Source of the DNA: CAYRNY01 sp964425755
GTDB taxonomy: Bacteria; Chloroflexota; Anaerolineae; Aggregatilineales; Aggregatilineaceae
Assembly (NCBI GenBank): GCA_964425755.1
Contig: CAYRNY010000006.1
Span: 124,001-188,000 of the forward strand
DNA length: 64,000 nt
Reading direction: 5' to 3'
Position 1 is the stretch's first letter; every line of letters starts with the position of its first letter. Of the stretch, positions 8,557 to 17,270 are shown piece after piece. A model generated the notes under the pieces. It was not told where the DNA came from. It saw nothing but the letters and a program-made list of their open reading frames with translations, and searched no databases. Position numbers and translations under genes: made by a program.

Positions 8557-8970
8557 CTAAAACGGCAGATCTTCCGCGCTCTCGGAATAGTCACTGTCGT
8601 AGTCGCCACTATCATCGGGGACATCCGCACGCTCGCCGGGCCGTCCCAGGAACTGGATATCGAGCGCCGTCAGTTCCAGGCTGGCGCGCGGTTCGCCGTC
8701 CTGCCCGATGAACGCGCTGGCATCCACGCGCCCCGCGACCATGATCTGCATGCCCTTGTGGACATACTGGCTCACGGTTTCGGCCAGGCCGCGCCACGCA
8801 CTGACGCGGAACCACGTGGTTTCTTCGCGCTGTTGCCCCGACTGGCGATCGGTCCAACGGCGACTTACGGCCACGCTAAAATCGCACACGGCCACGCCAC
8901 TCTGTGTGTAGCGCAATTCCGGCTCGCGCCCAACATTGCCAATGATCACTGTGTACTGATAGCCTGCCAT
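8557..8970 (-). CDS. ssb: single-stranded DNA-binding protein
   Basis: A 137-residue SSB. The OB fold begins MAGYQYTVIIGNVGREPELR and includes the conserved VSRRWTDRQ and TTWFRVSAW strands. A short acidic linker leads to the partner-recruiting tip AEDLPF, matching the canonical DDIPF-type end. It coats ssDNA during replication, recombination and repair. AAGGAG lies eight bases before the ATG. It is transcribed from a strong promoter at 9083-9055 that overlaps a LexA-type box, with a hairpin in the leader. It is monocistronic; rpsF and rpsR, its usual partners in many bacteria, are not here. Confidence 0.97.
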   Translation of the reverse strand: MAGYQYTVIIGNVGREPELRYTQSGVAVCDFSVAVSRRWTDRQSGQQREETTWFRVSAWRGLAETVSQYVHKGMQIMVAGRVDASAFIGQDGEPRASLELTALDIQFLGRPGERADVPDDSGDYDSDYSESAEDLPF

Positions 8971-9011
8971 TTCGCTTTGCTCCTTGCCTTGCTGCTCGGT
9001 TACGTGGTTGG

Positions 9012-9040
9012 CTGAGCAACGGAACTGTTGCTCAGTTTTT
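9012..9040. promoter_or_regulatory. hairpin in the ssb leader
   Basis: Perfect 9-bp stem CTGAGCAAC/GTTGCTCAG, loop of 6 nt, with TTTTT following only on the plus strand. No plus-strand gene feeds it. In the ssb transcript it would sit about a dozen nucleotides after the start site, so it may be a 5' stability element or a leftover terminator. Confidence 0.45.
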
Positions 9041-9054
9041 AATTGGGATACTTG

Positions 9055-9083
9055 ATTATAACATGATCAGAACATATGTTCAA
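9055..9083 (-). promoter_or_regulatory. ssb promoter
   Basis: On the minus strand, TTGAAC (9083-9078), 17 nt, then a perfect TATAAT (9060-9055). Expected start is near 9048, giving a leader of about 78 nt. Confidence 0.75.
9070..9081. promoter_or_regulatory. LexA (SOS) box overlapping the ssb promoter
   Basis: The perfect palindrome GAACATATGTTC matches the GAAC-N4-GTTC LexA/DinR operator of Gram-positive bacteria. It overlaps the -35 hexamer and spacer of the ssb promoter, the position expected for repression. Further inverted sequences (AACATGAT at 9060-9067, ATCATGTT at 9085-9092) flank it. Confidence 0.68.
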
Positions 9084-9121
9084 AATCATGTTACTTATTA
9101 CGAATCGACTTACAGTAGCCG

Positions 9122-10576
9122 CTAATCATGCCGCTGCTCCAACTGCTCCGCGAGCAGCCGCTGCACGATTCTTGCATCCCCTTTGCCGCGTAGCTCGCGC
9201 ATGACCATGCCCATCAGGAACTTGATCAGCTTATTCTCACCGGCCAGATAACGCGCGACCTCGTCGGGATGCGCGGCCAGCACCTGAGCGACGGTCTGCC
9301 CTAACACGGTCTCGTCAGAGACTTGCGCCAGCCCGCGTTCCTTGACGAGTTGCACCGGATCACCGCCTTCACTGTACAGCGTTTCCAGCAGTTGTTTCGC
9401 CACGCCGTGATTGATCGTACCCTGTTGCACCAGCGAAACCAGTTCCGCCAGCATCCCCGGCGTGAGCTTGATCGTGCCGATATCCTCGCGATTCACGCCA
9501 GAGTCGTTCATCTGGCGGAACACCTCGCCGATGATGTAATTCGCCACCTGTTTCGCGTCGCCGCCCGCTGCAACCGCCCGTTCGAAATAGTCCGCGACTG
9601 CCTGCTCAGCGACCAGCACGGCGGCGTCATCCTGCCCCAGGCCGAAATCATGCATAAAGCGTTCGCGCTTGGCATCAGGCAGTTCGGGCAGTTCAGCGCG
9701 CACCTGCTCGATCCACGCGCGGGAAAGCTCGAGTACCGGCAGGTCAGGCTCGGGGAAATAACGGTAATCATCGGCGCTTTCTTTGACCCGCTGCACAACC
9801 GTGACCTGCCGCACCTCGTCCCAGCCCATCGTCGCCTGCTGCACCGCGCCGCCGGACTCCCACACCTCGATCTGGCGCGCGATCTCGTATGCCGTCGCAC
9901 GGGCCAGGCTGCGGATGCTGTTCAGGTTTTTGATCTCGGTGCGCGTGCGGAACTCATCCGATCCGGCGGGGCGCACGCTGATATTCGGCTCCATGCGCAG
10001 CACGCCTTTGCTCATATCGCCGCTGTTAACGCCCAGGTAGCGTAGGATCGCGCGCAACTTCCGCGCGTAGGCTTCGACCTCTTCCGCACTCCGCAGATCG
10101 GCCTCGGTCACGATCTCCAGCAGCGGCACCCCTGCGCGATTCAGGTCCACAAGGCTGTGGGCGTTGACGTGCGTCAGCTTGCCGGTGTCTTCTTCCAGAT
10201 GCGCGCGCTTGATCCGCACCTGTTTAACCGATCCATCCGGCAGGTCGATTGACAGCCAGCCGTCAATCGCCAGCGGATAATCGTACTGGCTGATCTGGTA
10301 GCCTTTCGGCAGATCGGGGTAAAAGTAGCTCTTGCGGGCAAACCGGTTGAATTCTGGAATGTCGCAGTTGAGCGCCAGCCCGACGCGTAGTCCCATCTCG
10401 ATCGCGCGGTGATTGACGACCGGCAGCACGCCCGGCATGCCCAGGCACACCGGGCAAATCACGGTATTCGGTTCGGCGGATGTGCTGTCCACCACCGCGC
10501 ACCCGCAAAACATCTTGGACGCGGTCATCAATTCCGCGTGCACTTCCAACCCAATTACGGCTTCGTATTCGGCCAT
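9122..10576 (-). CDS. gatB: Asp-tRNA(Asn)/Glu-tRNA(Gln) amidotransferase subunit B
   Basis: A 484-residue subunit of the GatCAB amidotransferase, which converts misacylated Glu-tRNA(Gln) or Asp-tRNA(Asn) to the correct aminoacyl-tRNA. GatB holds the kinase-like active site and tail domain that recognise the tRNA. Visible features include IGLEVHAEL, CPVCLGMPG, RKSYFYPDLPKGYQISQYD and the C-terminal YqeY-like tail helices. The Cys pair of the zinc site (CGC and CPVC) is present. I place the start at 10576 (MAEYEAVIG), with GGTGAG upstream; an in-frame ATG at 10600 adds eight residues. gatA and gatC are not in the window. No terminator is obvious after it. Confidence 0.96.
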   Translation of the reverse strand: MAEYEAVIGLEVHAELMTASKMFCGCAVVDSTSAEPNTVICPVCLGMPGVLPVVNHRAIEMGLRVGLALNCDIPEFNRFARKSYFYPDLPKGYQISQYDYPLAIDGWLSIDLPDGSVKQVRIKRAHLEEDTGKLTHVNAHSLVDLNRAGVPLLEIVTEADLRSAEEVEAYARKLRAILRYLGVNSGDMSKGVLRMEPNISVRPAGSDEFRTRTEIKNLNSIRSLARATAYEIARQIEVWESGGAVQQATMGWDEVRQVTVVQRVKESADDYRYFPEPDLPVLELSRAWIEQVRAELPELPDAKRERFMHDFGLGQDDAAVLVAEQAVADYFERAVAAGGDAKQVANYIIGEVFRQMNDSGVNREDIGTIKLTPGMLAELVSLVQQGTINHGVAKQLLETLYSEGGDPVQLVKERGLAQVSDETVLGQTVAQVLAAHPDEVARYLAGENKLIKFLMGMVMRELRGKGDARIVQRLLAEQLEQRHD

Positions 10577-10721
10577 CGGTTTTGTCTCACCCGGTTGCAT
10601 TGCCTGACAGCGCCCATGAGGATAGCGTACTTAGGGCGGCCCCGTCAACGCCGGTCCGGCAGACGCGATTCCCATTACCACCTTAAGCATATCAGAATTG
10701 GCTTAGAAGTGTGCGTGGTGC

Positions 10722-10750
10722 TTTACGGAGCCAGGGGAATTCGCTACAAT
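10722..10750 (+). promoter_or_regulatory. def promoter
   Basis: TTTACG, 17-nt spacer, TACAAT at 10745-10750. Predicted start is about 35 nt before the ATG. Confidence 0.5.
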
Positions 10751-10791
10751 CTCCAATAATTGAGGATACGATACAGAAAGTGGTTATTGCG

Positions 10792-11364
10792 ATGGCTGTT
10801 CGGGAGATCATCACTCCAAAGAATCCCATCCTGCGCAAGAAAGCGCGCAAGGTGGCGCAGTTTGACGATCCCAAACTCCAGACCTTGATCGATGACATGA
10901 TCGACACATTGCTGGACGCGCCTGGCGTGGGGCTGGCCGCACCTCAAGTCGCTGCGAGCCAGCGCGTGATCGTCGTCCGGCTGCCGGACGACGAGGAATC
11001 ACGCGCCGAATACGGCGAGGATGCCGGCGTGCTGCACGTTGTGGTCAACCCGGAGATCGTGCGCGCCTCGCGCGAGATGGTCGACGGGATTGAAGCATGC
11101 CTTTCGATCCCCGGTTACTACGGCCCGGTGATGCGCCATGTGGCGGTGACGGTGCGCGGCCAGGATCGCGAAGGCAGAGACATCCGCATCAAGGCGCGGG
11201 ATTGGTTGGCGCGCGTGTTCCAGCACGAGATCGATCACCTCGATGGCGTGCTGTTCATCGACAAAGCGACGGAGCTGTACCGCCAGTCACCGCCCGACGA
11301 TGTGCCACCGCAAGAAGACCCGCTCGCAGGCATGATCGAGGACATGCGCGACAAAGCCGAATAA
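10792..11364 (+). CDS. def: peptide deformylase
   Basis: A 190-residue metalloenzyme that removes the N-formyl group from nascent proteins. All three motifs are visible: GVGLAAPQ (about 45-52), EACLS (the EGCLS box with Ala in place of Gly; the Cys is a metal ligand) and HEIDHLDG (HEXXH with two His ligands and the catalytic Glu). The ATG at 10792 gives the usual N-terminus MAVREIITPKNPILRKKA; the open frame extends upstream but without family sequence. The C-terminal tail after the last helix is short and charged. It has its own promoter and is closed by a very strong palindromic terminator at 11400. No fmt or priA is adjacent. Confidence 0.95.
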   Translation: MAVREIITPKNPILRKKARKVAQFDDPKLQTLIDDMIDTLLDAPGVGLAAPQVAASQRVIVVRLPDDEESRAEYGEDAGVLHVVVNPEIVRASREMVDGIEACLSIPGYYGPVMRHVAVTVRGQDREGRDIRIKARDWLARVFQHEIDHLDGVLFIDKATELYRQSPPDDVPPQEDPLAGMIEDMRDKAE

Positions 11365-11399
11365 CCTCGCACTGCGCGCGACGATCGATGCGCATCTGC

Positions 11400-11430
11400 C
11401 GCTCTGGTGCCCGGGCACCAGAGCGTTTTA
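11400..11430 (+). terminator. def terminator
   Basis: A 26-nt perfect palindrome (13-bp arms, CGCTCTGGTGCCC and its complement) followed by TTTTAT. As a perfect palindrome it would form its hairpin with the central bases unpaired. Confidence 0.8.
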
Positions 11431-11507
11431 TCGCCTTGTCATCAGAACATAAGTTCGGTATACTGGTAGGTAGTCTAGACGCATGCCAGCAACCTGATGA
11501 GGGCCGC

Positions 11508-12653
11508 ATGGACGGACACGACCTGCTGCACGCCTTACGCGGGACAGCCGAATTCGAGTCTGTTGGCGACGCGCCAACGCACGAAACCCAATCCCGACCG
11601 CGCCGGCTGCCACCGGACCTGAGCGACTGCGTGACACACGTCACGGCGGGCAACCGGAAAATGCCGGTGCTTAAAGCCATGACGACCACCGCCTGCGAGC
11701 GCGACTGTTTCTACTGCCCGTTTCGCGCGGGACGTTCGAGCATGCGCCGCGTCACGCTGGCACCCGACGATATGGCGCGCGGCTTCATGGCGCTCTACAA
11801 TGCGGGCGCGGTTGAAGGGCTGTTCCTGTCATCCGGCGTGATTCGCGGCGGCGTAACGTCGCAGGATGCCATCATTGACGTGGGCACCATCCTGCGCGAG
11901 AAATATAACTTTCGCGGCTATATGCACCTCAAGATCATGCCGGGGGCGGAACGCGACCAGGTCCGGCGCACGATGGAACTCGCGGATCGCGTTTCGGCAA
12001 ACCTGGAAGCGCCCAGCGCCACACGGCTGGCACAGATCGCGCCGGGCAAAGATTTCACCACCGAGCTACTCACGCGCCTGGCGTGGGTCGAAGAGCTGCG
12101 CCGCGACAGTGGCGGAACGCTCGCGCCGAGCAGCACAACGGAGTTCGTCGTCGGTCCGGCGGGAGAATCGGATGTCGAACTGCTCAGCATAACGGCGGAC
12201 CTGCACCGGCAGTTAGGGCTGGCACGGGCGTACTTCTCCGCGTTTCGCCCGGTAGCTGACACGCCGCTGGACAACCACCCCGCGACACTGGATACACGCC
12301 GCATCCGGCTGTACCAGGCCAGTTTCCTGCTACGTGATTACGGGTTCGATGTCGAAGAACTGCCGTTTACTGCCGACGGCAACCTGCCGCAGGCGACCGA
12401 TCCCAAGCGCGCCTGGGCTGACGCCAACCTGCTGCACGCGCCCGTTGAGATCAATTCTGCCAGCAGGCATGACCTGCTGCGTATTCCCGGGATTGGCGGC
12501 AAGAGCGCCACGCAGATCGTGCGAGCGCGGCGGGCAGGCCGGCTGCACAGTCTTGACGACCTGCGCGCTATCGGGGTGCGGAACGTGAAACGCGCGGAAG
12601 CCTATATCTTGCTGGACGGCAAACGCCCGACCCAGCAATTGCGCCTGTTCTGA
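11508..12653 (+). CDS. putative DNA modification/repair radical SAM protein with C-terminal helix-hairpin-helix
   Basis: 381 residues. The radical SAM 4Fe-4S motif is CERDCFYC (Cys63, Cys67, Cys70), followed by a TIM-barrel-like core with FLSSGVIRGG. The C-terminal 60 residues are a helix-hairpin-helix DNA-binding module (LLRIPGIGGKSATQIVRARR). This is the layout of the family named putative DNA modification/repair radical SAM protein, often encoded next to a uracil-DNA-glycosylase-like DUF4130 protein; no such partner is seen here. The start ATG at 11508 has GAGGG seven bases upstream. The frame is open further upstream but overlaps def. The substrate is unknown. Confidence 0.85.
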   Translation: MDGHDLLHALRGTAEFESVGDAPTHETQSRPRRLPPDLSDCVTHVTAGNRKMPVLKAMTTTACERDCFYCPFRAGRSSMRRVTLAPDDMARGFMALYNAGAVEGLFLSSGVIRGGVTSQDAIIDVGTILREKYNFRGYMHLKIMPGAERDQVRRTMELADRVSANLEAPSATRLAQIAPGKDFTTELLTRLAWVEELRRDSGGTLAPSSTTEFVVGPAGESDVELLSITADLHRQLGLARAYFSAFRPVADTPLDNHPATLDTRRIRLYQASFLLRDYGFDVEELPFTADGNLPQATDPKRAWADANLLHAPVEINSASRHDLLRIPGIGGKSATQIVRARRAGRLHSLDDLRAIGVRNVKRAEAYILLDGKRPTQQLRLF

Positions 12654-12667
12654 CCGGTTTGCACATC

Positions 12668-13450
12668 CTACTGCTGCAAGGTGATCTGCCGCAAAAATTC
12701 CAGGCTGCGCCGGATCGCGTCGGTATGTTCGATCTCCAATGCAACCGACGGGACCGGATTAACGCGCGCTAACTGCGGCACGATTGCGCGGTAATCAAGC
12801 ACGCCTTCATCCAATCCCTGGTGGTAGTCCAGTTCACCATTGTTATTATTGGCATGCACGTGCACGATATACCCTTCCAGGCGCGCCAGCCAGTGATCAA
12901 GCGGCAGGTCGGAGAACAGGAACGTGTGCCCGATATCGAGGCACGCCCGCAAACCGGGCGCTCCGAGCTGGCGCAGCACATCCCCGATGATATCGGGATC
13001 AAACTCCCACATATTCTCCAGCGCGATCACCTGGTCATTAGCCTGTGCCTGTTCCGCCAGCGGCCCCCAGAAATCGACCTGGCGTTGCGTCCAGCCCTCA
13101 CGATATTCGGCATTCTGGATCGTGGCGATGAAATTGGCGTGAAACACGACCGTGTGCGCCCCCAGCTCACCGGCGATATACAGCGCCTGTTCGACGCGCT
13201 GGCGCACCACGTCATTGATCAACGGGTCGAGGCTGCCGCCCGCGAGGTCCATGAACGGGCCATGCAGCGCGATCGCGCCCGGCACGTCACGCAGCCGGGC
13301 CTGATAGTCGCGCATCACAGCGCGCCATCCATCCGCGAACAGCGGGGGATAGGCAAACGTCTGCACCTCAATCCCGGTCTGATACTCCTGAGCCAGCCGG
13401 ACACACGCATCAAAATTATGCCGCTTGGCGCATAACAACAGGCGCTCCAT
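12668..13450 (-). CDS. sugar phosphate isomerase/epimerase-type TIM-barrel protein
   Basis: 260 residues of the AP endonuclease family 2 / xylose isomerase-like TIM barrel. Visible metal-site segments include ALHGPF, VVFHANF, ALENMWEF, ACLDIGHTF, YIVHVHANNN and ALEIEHTD, one per expected strand with His, Glu and Asp ligands. Members act as sugar isomerases, epimerases or endonucleases. The absence of DNA-binding insertions and the short length favour a small-molecule isomerase, but the substrate is undecided. It is convergent with the radical SAM gene (14-nt gap), with AAGGAG upstream of the ATG at 13450. It is a single gene with no pathway context. Confidence 0.8.
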   Translation of the reverse strand: MERLLLCAKRHNFDACVRLAQEYQTGIEVQTFAYPPLFADGWRAVMRDYQARLRDVPGAIALHGPFMDLAGGSLDPLINDVVRQRVEQALYIAGELGAHTVVFHANFIATIQNAEYREGWTQRQVDFWGPLAEQAQANDQVIALENMWEFDPDIIGDVLRQLGAPGLRACLDIGHTFLFSDLPLDHWLARLEGYIVHVHANNNNGELDYHQGLDEGVLDYRAIVPQLARVNPVPSVALEIEHTDAIRRSLEFLRQITLQQ

Positions 13451-13582
13451 CTCGACGTTTCACTCCTTGCCGCAGTAGGTTTAACACAGTCTACACCGTT
13501 CGTTAACGCTTGCCTAGCACGTTCCGTTAGGATTTGCATACCACAGCTTTGAAAAAATAAACTTAGCTATCGCCTGGACGGT

Positions 13583-13610
13583 TTGCAGACTGCAAGGCGC
13601 ACGATACAAT
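13583..13610 (+). promoter_or_regulatory. weak promoter candidate for the GT39-like gene
   Basis: TTGCAG, 16-nt spacer, TACAAT at 13605-13610, about 50 nt before the ATG. The -35 match is poor. Confidence 0.3.
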
Positions 13611-13661
13611 CCGGCTCACGTGTTGCCGGCACAGCTTACCCGCAGCGGAGAAGGTGTCATC

Positions 13662-15554
13662 ATGAACTTGGCAGATCACCAGGCGTTTGAGCGCACGCGG
13701 CCCTACACCCGGCTCGTGCTGTTACTGGTGATTCTGGGGTTGGGCTGGGCGCTACGCATCATTGACGTGGATTCACGCAGCCTGTGGGCTGACGAAGGCT
13801 GGACGATGGTGCTCAGCGCGGGGCCGGGCCTGGATGACGTCACGCGCACGCTGGCAGCGGACCAGCACCCACCGCTGTTTTTCATGCTGTTCCGGCTGTG
13901 GCGCAATGTGGCAGGCGATAGCGAACTCGCCACGCGTTATTTCAGCGTGCTGATCGCCATGCTCGCAATCGCCGGGACGTACCAGCTAGGCCGGACTCTG
14001 TACGGCACACGGGCGGGATTGTTCGCCGCACTGGTGCTCGCGATCGCCGATCTGCACATCGACCTGGCGCAAGAAGTACGGCACTACAGCCTGCTGGCGA
14101 CACTCATCGTTTTCTCGAGCCTGTTCTACGCCCGTTGGTGGCACCAGCCAAGCCGCGCCAACCGGATCGGCTACGTGCTCAGTTCGATCCTGCTGCTATA
14201 CACACACTACCTCGGCGGCTATGTGCTGCTGGCTCAGCTGATCCACATGCTGCTGACGATGCGTCCGCTGCGCCGGCTGGCCGATGCGTTGTTCCTGTTC
14301 GGATCAATCTGTGCGGCGTTTGCGCCCTGGTTCCTGGTCTTGCTGGATCAAAACCGCGTGCGTTGGGACAATCCCCTCTACTATCAAAACGCGCTGCCCA
14401 ACAACCTTGAAACCTACCGCATGGTGCGCACTGCCCTGCTGGGCCAGCATTACGCGCTGTTTGGTCTGCTCGCGCTCATCGGGCTGGTCTATCTGAATTA
14501 CCGGCGCAGCGGGACGACAGTCCACGCCCGGCTGCGCATCCGCCCACTATGGCCAACGTTGTTGCTGGTGGTGTGGATCGTCTTCATGGTCGGCTTGACG
14601 GTGATCATCAACGCCCGGCGCGAGTTTCTGACCGTGCGAAACTTTATTGTGATCGTCCCTGCACTGGCGGTGCTGGTAGGGCACGGACTGGCAAATCTGC
14701 CACCTACCGCGCGCTGGTTTACCGCCGGGCTGGTGCTGGTGATCGGGCTGACGACGGTCGACGCGCGCCGTAGCTATCCTGACTGGCGCGCCGTCACGCA
14801 GAACGTGACCGCCTATCACCTGGACGGCGAGCCGGTGCTGACGGATATCTGGGTGGGTGATTTCCCCGTGCGCTACTATATCGCGCGGCAAATGGGCACT
14901 GACACGCCACATGTCTCGCTCCGCGAATGGCGCGACACTTACGGGGTCCTGTTCCTGCCCACCCTGTTTGACTATCTGCAGCAGCAAGACTCGTTCTGGC
15001 TGATCTACTGGGGCGACGAACCGATGACCGAATACGGCGAGCTGATCGCGCGCGCAGGGTTCCAGCGCACCGCCGCGCTCAGTATCGACCACGCGGGCAC
15101 GCCGCTATATAGCTACCGCTATGACCGGCTTGACACAACGCTGGCCGCCCGGTTCAGCGACCAACTCGTGCTGCAAAGAGTCCATGCCCCGGCGCAAGCC
15201 GCACCCGGCACAGCGCTGCGCGTTGCATTATGGTGGATCGCCCAGCAGCCGTTACCGCTGGACTACAGCGTTTCGGTGTTTCTACTGGATGAAGCCGGTG
15301 CGCTGGTCGCGCAACATGACGGCCCACCGCTGGATGGCGCGTCACCGACGAGCAAGTGGGAATCCGGCAATCTGGTTTTCGACCAGCACCACATCCGCCT
15401 ACCGGACACGCTGCCCGCAGGGAGCTACCGGCTGGGCGTCAAGGTTTACTGGTATGGCGACAACCAACCGCTTCCCGTCACCACGCCGGAGCAATCCCAA
15501 CCAGCGGATTACTTCATCGTGCAGCCCGTCACGATCTCGCCCACACAAGACTGA
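13662..15554 (+). CDS. polytopic membrane glycosyltransferase (GT39/ArnT-like)
   Basis: 630 residues. The N-terminal 400 have about 9-11 hydrophobic helices. The first extracytoplasmic loop carries WADEGWT, the acidic DE motif used by PMT/ArnT GT-C transferases, and later loops have DQHPPLFFML and QEVRHYSL. These enzymes move a sugar from a polyprenyl-phosphate donor to protein or lipid outside the membrane. The last 170 residues form a soluble beta-rich domain (ALWWIAQQPLPLDYSVSVF), an arrangement common in Chloroflexota. The start ATG at 13662 has GGAGAAGG upstream and is preferred to the upstream GTG at 13620. Acceptor and donor are unknown. Confidence 0.82.
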   Translation: MNLADHQAFERTRPYTRLVLLLVILGLGWALRIIDVDSRSLWADEGWTMVLSAGPGLDDVTRTLAADQHPPLFFMLFRLWRNVAGDSELATRYFSVLIAMLAIAGTYQLGRTLYGTRAGLFAALVLAIADLHIDLAQEVRHYSLLATLIVFSSLFYARWWHQPSRANRIGYVLSSILLLYTHYLGGYVLLAQLIHMLLTMRPLRRLADALFLFGSICAAFAPWFLVLLDQNRVRWDNPLYYQNALPNNLETYRMVRTALLGQHYALFGLLALIGLVYLNYRRSGTTVHARLRIRPLWPTLLLVVWIVFMVGLTVIINARREFLTVRNFIVIVPALAVLVGHGLANLPPTARWFTAGLVLVIGLTTVDARRSYPDWRAVTQNVTAYHLDGEPVLTDIWVGDFPVRYYIARQMGTDTPHVSLREWRDTYGVLFLPTLFDYLQQQDSFWLIYWGDEPMTEYGELIARAGFQRTAALSIDHAGTPLYSYRYDRLDTTLAARFSDQLVLQRVHAPAQAAPGTALRVALWWIAQQPLPLDYSVSVFLLDEAGALVAQHDGPPLDGASPTSKWESGNLVFDQHHIRLPDTLPAGSYRLGVKVYWYGDNQPLPVTTPEQSQPADYFIVQPVTISPTQD

Positions 15555-15560
15555 CGCCCC

Positions 15561-15591
15561 ACAAAAAAGAAAGGACCGCTAGGCGGTCCTT
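15561..15591. terminator. bidirectional-type terminator between convergent genes
   Basis: Stem AAGGACCGC/GCGGTCCTT (9 bp, 3-nt loop). The minus side has a TTTCTTTTTT run, suiting the CheY-like gene ending at 15902; the plus side has only a weak T stretch after the GT39-like gene. Confidence 0.65.
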
Positions 15592-15901
15592 GCATTTGAG
15601 CTGGATGGGGTGGGGAAGAGATGCTCTAGGGTAAGCGGGATTTGGGCCGGGAGCATATCCAACTCAAATGTACTGATAGTATAAAAGACCAGTGTTACGA
15701 TTAACATTAAACCGGCAAATCTGGTAAGGGATTTTACATTTTTCACTAATTCCAGCGCTCACGCGGCAGGCGGCATTTATGGCTCAGACGTGTTATTTCG
15801 GCTGTGTATTTGTCCTTCACCGGGCAAACGCGCGCGCTGTGGCTTCTGCGACTCACGGGGCATGCAAGATACCGCTGGCCCGGTCGCTACGCGCTCACCG
15901 T
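15592..15901. other. 310-nt intergenic region without a gene
   Basis: Located between convergent transcripts. The first half is unusually AT-rich (15660-15750) for this window. I see no convincing ORF, tRNA or structured RNA in it. Confidence 0.5.
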
Positions 15902-16267
15902 TCAATTAGTCACGAAGCTTTGCACGCGCTCAAGCAACATGCGTGGTGAAAACGGCTTGATGACGTAATCATCCGTCCCGGCCTCTAACCCGGCTTCGAC
16001 GTCAACCTGTTGGCCGCGCGCCGAAATCAGAATGACCGGCGGCGCGTCGCTGCCAAATGCGGCCTTGACCTCGCGGCACACATCCAGACCGTCGCGCCCT
16101 GGTAACATAACATCCAGCAGCAGTAGATCGGGCCGGTCATCTAACGCGATCGCGAGCGCCGTATTTCCGTCGCCGGTCGTGATGACGGTAAAGCCCGCTG
16201 CCTCTAATTTGCGTTGGATCAGGAGCAAAATATGGAGTTCGTCTTCTGCAACCAGAATCCGGCTCAT
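15902..16267 (-). CDS. stand-alone response regulator (CheY-like receiver)
   Basis: A 121-residue single receiver domain. The acidic pair is in VAEDE near the N-terminus, the phospho-acceptor Asp in LLLLDVMLPG, the Ser/Thr switch in ILISAR and the conserved Lys in VIKPF. There is no output domain, so it signals by protein contact or as a phosphorelay intermediate. CGGAG lies just before the ATG at 16267. It is 47 nt downstream of the OmpR-type regulator on the same strand, and the two are probably cotranscribed. No histidine kinase is in the window. Confidence 0.92.
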   Translation of the reverse strand: MSRILVAEDELHILLLIQRKLEAAGFTVITTGDGNTALAIALDDRPDLLLLDVMLPGRDGLDVCREVKAAFGSDAPPVILISARGQQVDVEAGLEAGTDDYVIKPFSPRMLLERVQSFVTN

Positions 16268-16314
16268 GGAAACTCCGTCCGCCTACCGCAAGACCGCCAT
16301 CCGCCTACACGCGC

Positions 16315-17058
16315 TCACGGAACGGTTATCATCGTCTCTTTTTCCGGATCGACTGCCGGGGTCTTAAACAAATAGCCGATCCCGCGCACGGTATGAATGT
16401 AACGGGGCTGGCGGCGATCCGGCTCCAGCTTGCCACGTAAACGATGCATGTGTACCCGCAGGGTGTCCTCATACACCTCCTCAAACGGCCACACACGTGC
16501 CAGCAGCACATCCGACGACACGACACGGTCCCTGTTGCCGACCAGGATGTACAGCAAATTGGCTTCGGTCGGCGTCAGCGGCACAACCTGGCTTCCTGGC
16601 AACAACAGGCGTCCCTTTGCAAAATCAATCGACAACCAGTCGTCAACGTGGATGACCGGCGAGCGCGCGTAATCAAAATGTGGTACCCGGCTCAAGACGC
16701 GCACCACCCGCGCGACAAGAACGCCCATAGCAAACGGTTTCGTCACGTAATCGTCGGCATATTTCGTCAGCGCTTTGATGATCGTGTCAGCTTCTTTTTC
16801 GCTGGTGATGAAGACGATTGGCACATCGCCCAACGCTTTAAGCTCTTCGCTGAGCTGGAAGCCGTGTTGCGCGGGCAGTTTGAGATCGATCAATGCAAGA
16901 TGTGGCAGACCGTACTCATGCACATGACGCATAAACGGTATCGCATCGTGAAAGGCCGTAACAAAAAAACCCTCTGCCTCAAAAGCCTCTTTTACCTGCC
17001 CGCGCAGAAATTCATCATCTTCCACAATTGCAATATGCGTCTCTTCCGGTAATGCCAT
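16315..17058 (-). CDS. OmpR/PhoB-family response regulator
   Basis: 247 residues: a receiver domain (about 1-120; IVEDDE acidic pair, ALIDLKLP phospho-Asp, FITSEK switch, VTKPF Lys) and a Trans_reg_C winged helix (about 145-235; LTPTEANLLYILV, RVHMHRLRGKLE, HTVRGIGYLF). It binds DNA as a phosphorylation-dependent transcription factor. I prefer the ATG at 17058 (MALPEE), which has AAAGGA about ten bases upstream; an ATG at 17079 would add seven residues. It is paired with the downstream CheY-like gene, and both are orphan with respect to kinases. Divergent from the PBP1A gene, with about 212 nt between them. Confidence 0.92.
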   Translation of the reverse strand: MALPEETHIAIVEDDEFLRGQVKEAFEAEGFFVTAFHDAIPFMRHVHEYGLPHLALIDLKLPAQHGFQLSEELKALGDVPIVFITSEKEADTIIKALTKYADDYVTKPFAMGVLVARVVRVLSRVPHFDYARSPVIHVDDWLSIDFAKGRLLLPGSQVVPLTPTEANLLYILVGNRDRVVSSDVLLARVWPFEEVYEDTLRVHMHRLRGKLEPDRRQPRYIHTVRGIGYLFKTPAVDPEKETMITVP

Positions 17059-17197
17059 TGCAAGCTGTCCTTTCCCCATCCTGACAGCACGAACTTCATA
17101 CAGTCACGTTAGTCAGTTGTCTGCATGCGATAGAAATGGCGGTTGGATATGCTTTGCGCCCCGGCCAGTCTAGCAACCCTCTCAGGCAAGTGCAAAT

Positions 17198-17226
17198 TTG
17201 TGAGCCTATCTAGCTCATGCTATGAT
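17198..17226 (+). promoter_or_regulatory. PBP1A promoter
   Basis: TTGTGA, 17-nt spacer, TATGAT at 17221-17226, about 45 nt before the gene start. Confidence 0.55.
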
Positions 17227-17270
17227 ACCGTTCAAATTCGGATCGCCAAGCTCAGCCACAAGTGTAGCAC

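Noticed and set aside
11097..11507. N-terminal extension of the radical SAM protein into def
   Set aside because: The extra residues are Arg/Pro-rich, overlap def and cross its terminator; ATG 11508 has a ribosome site.
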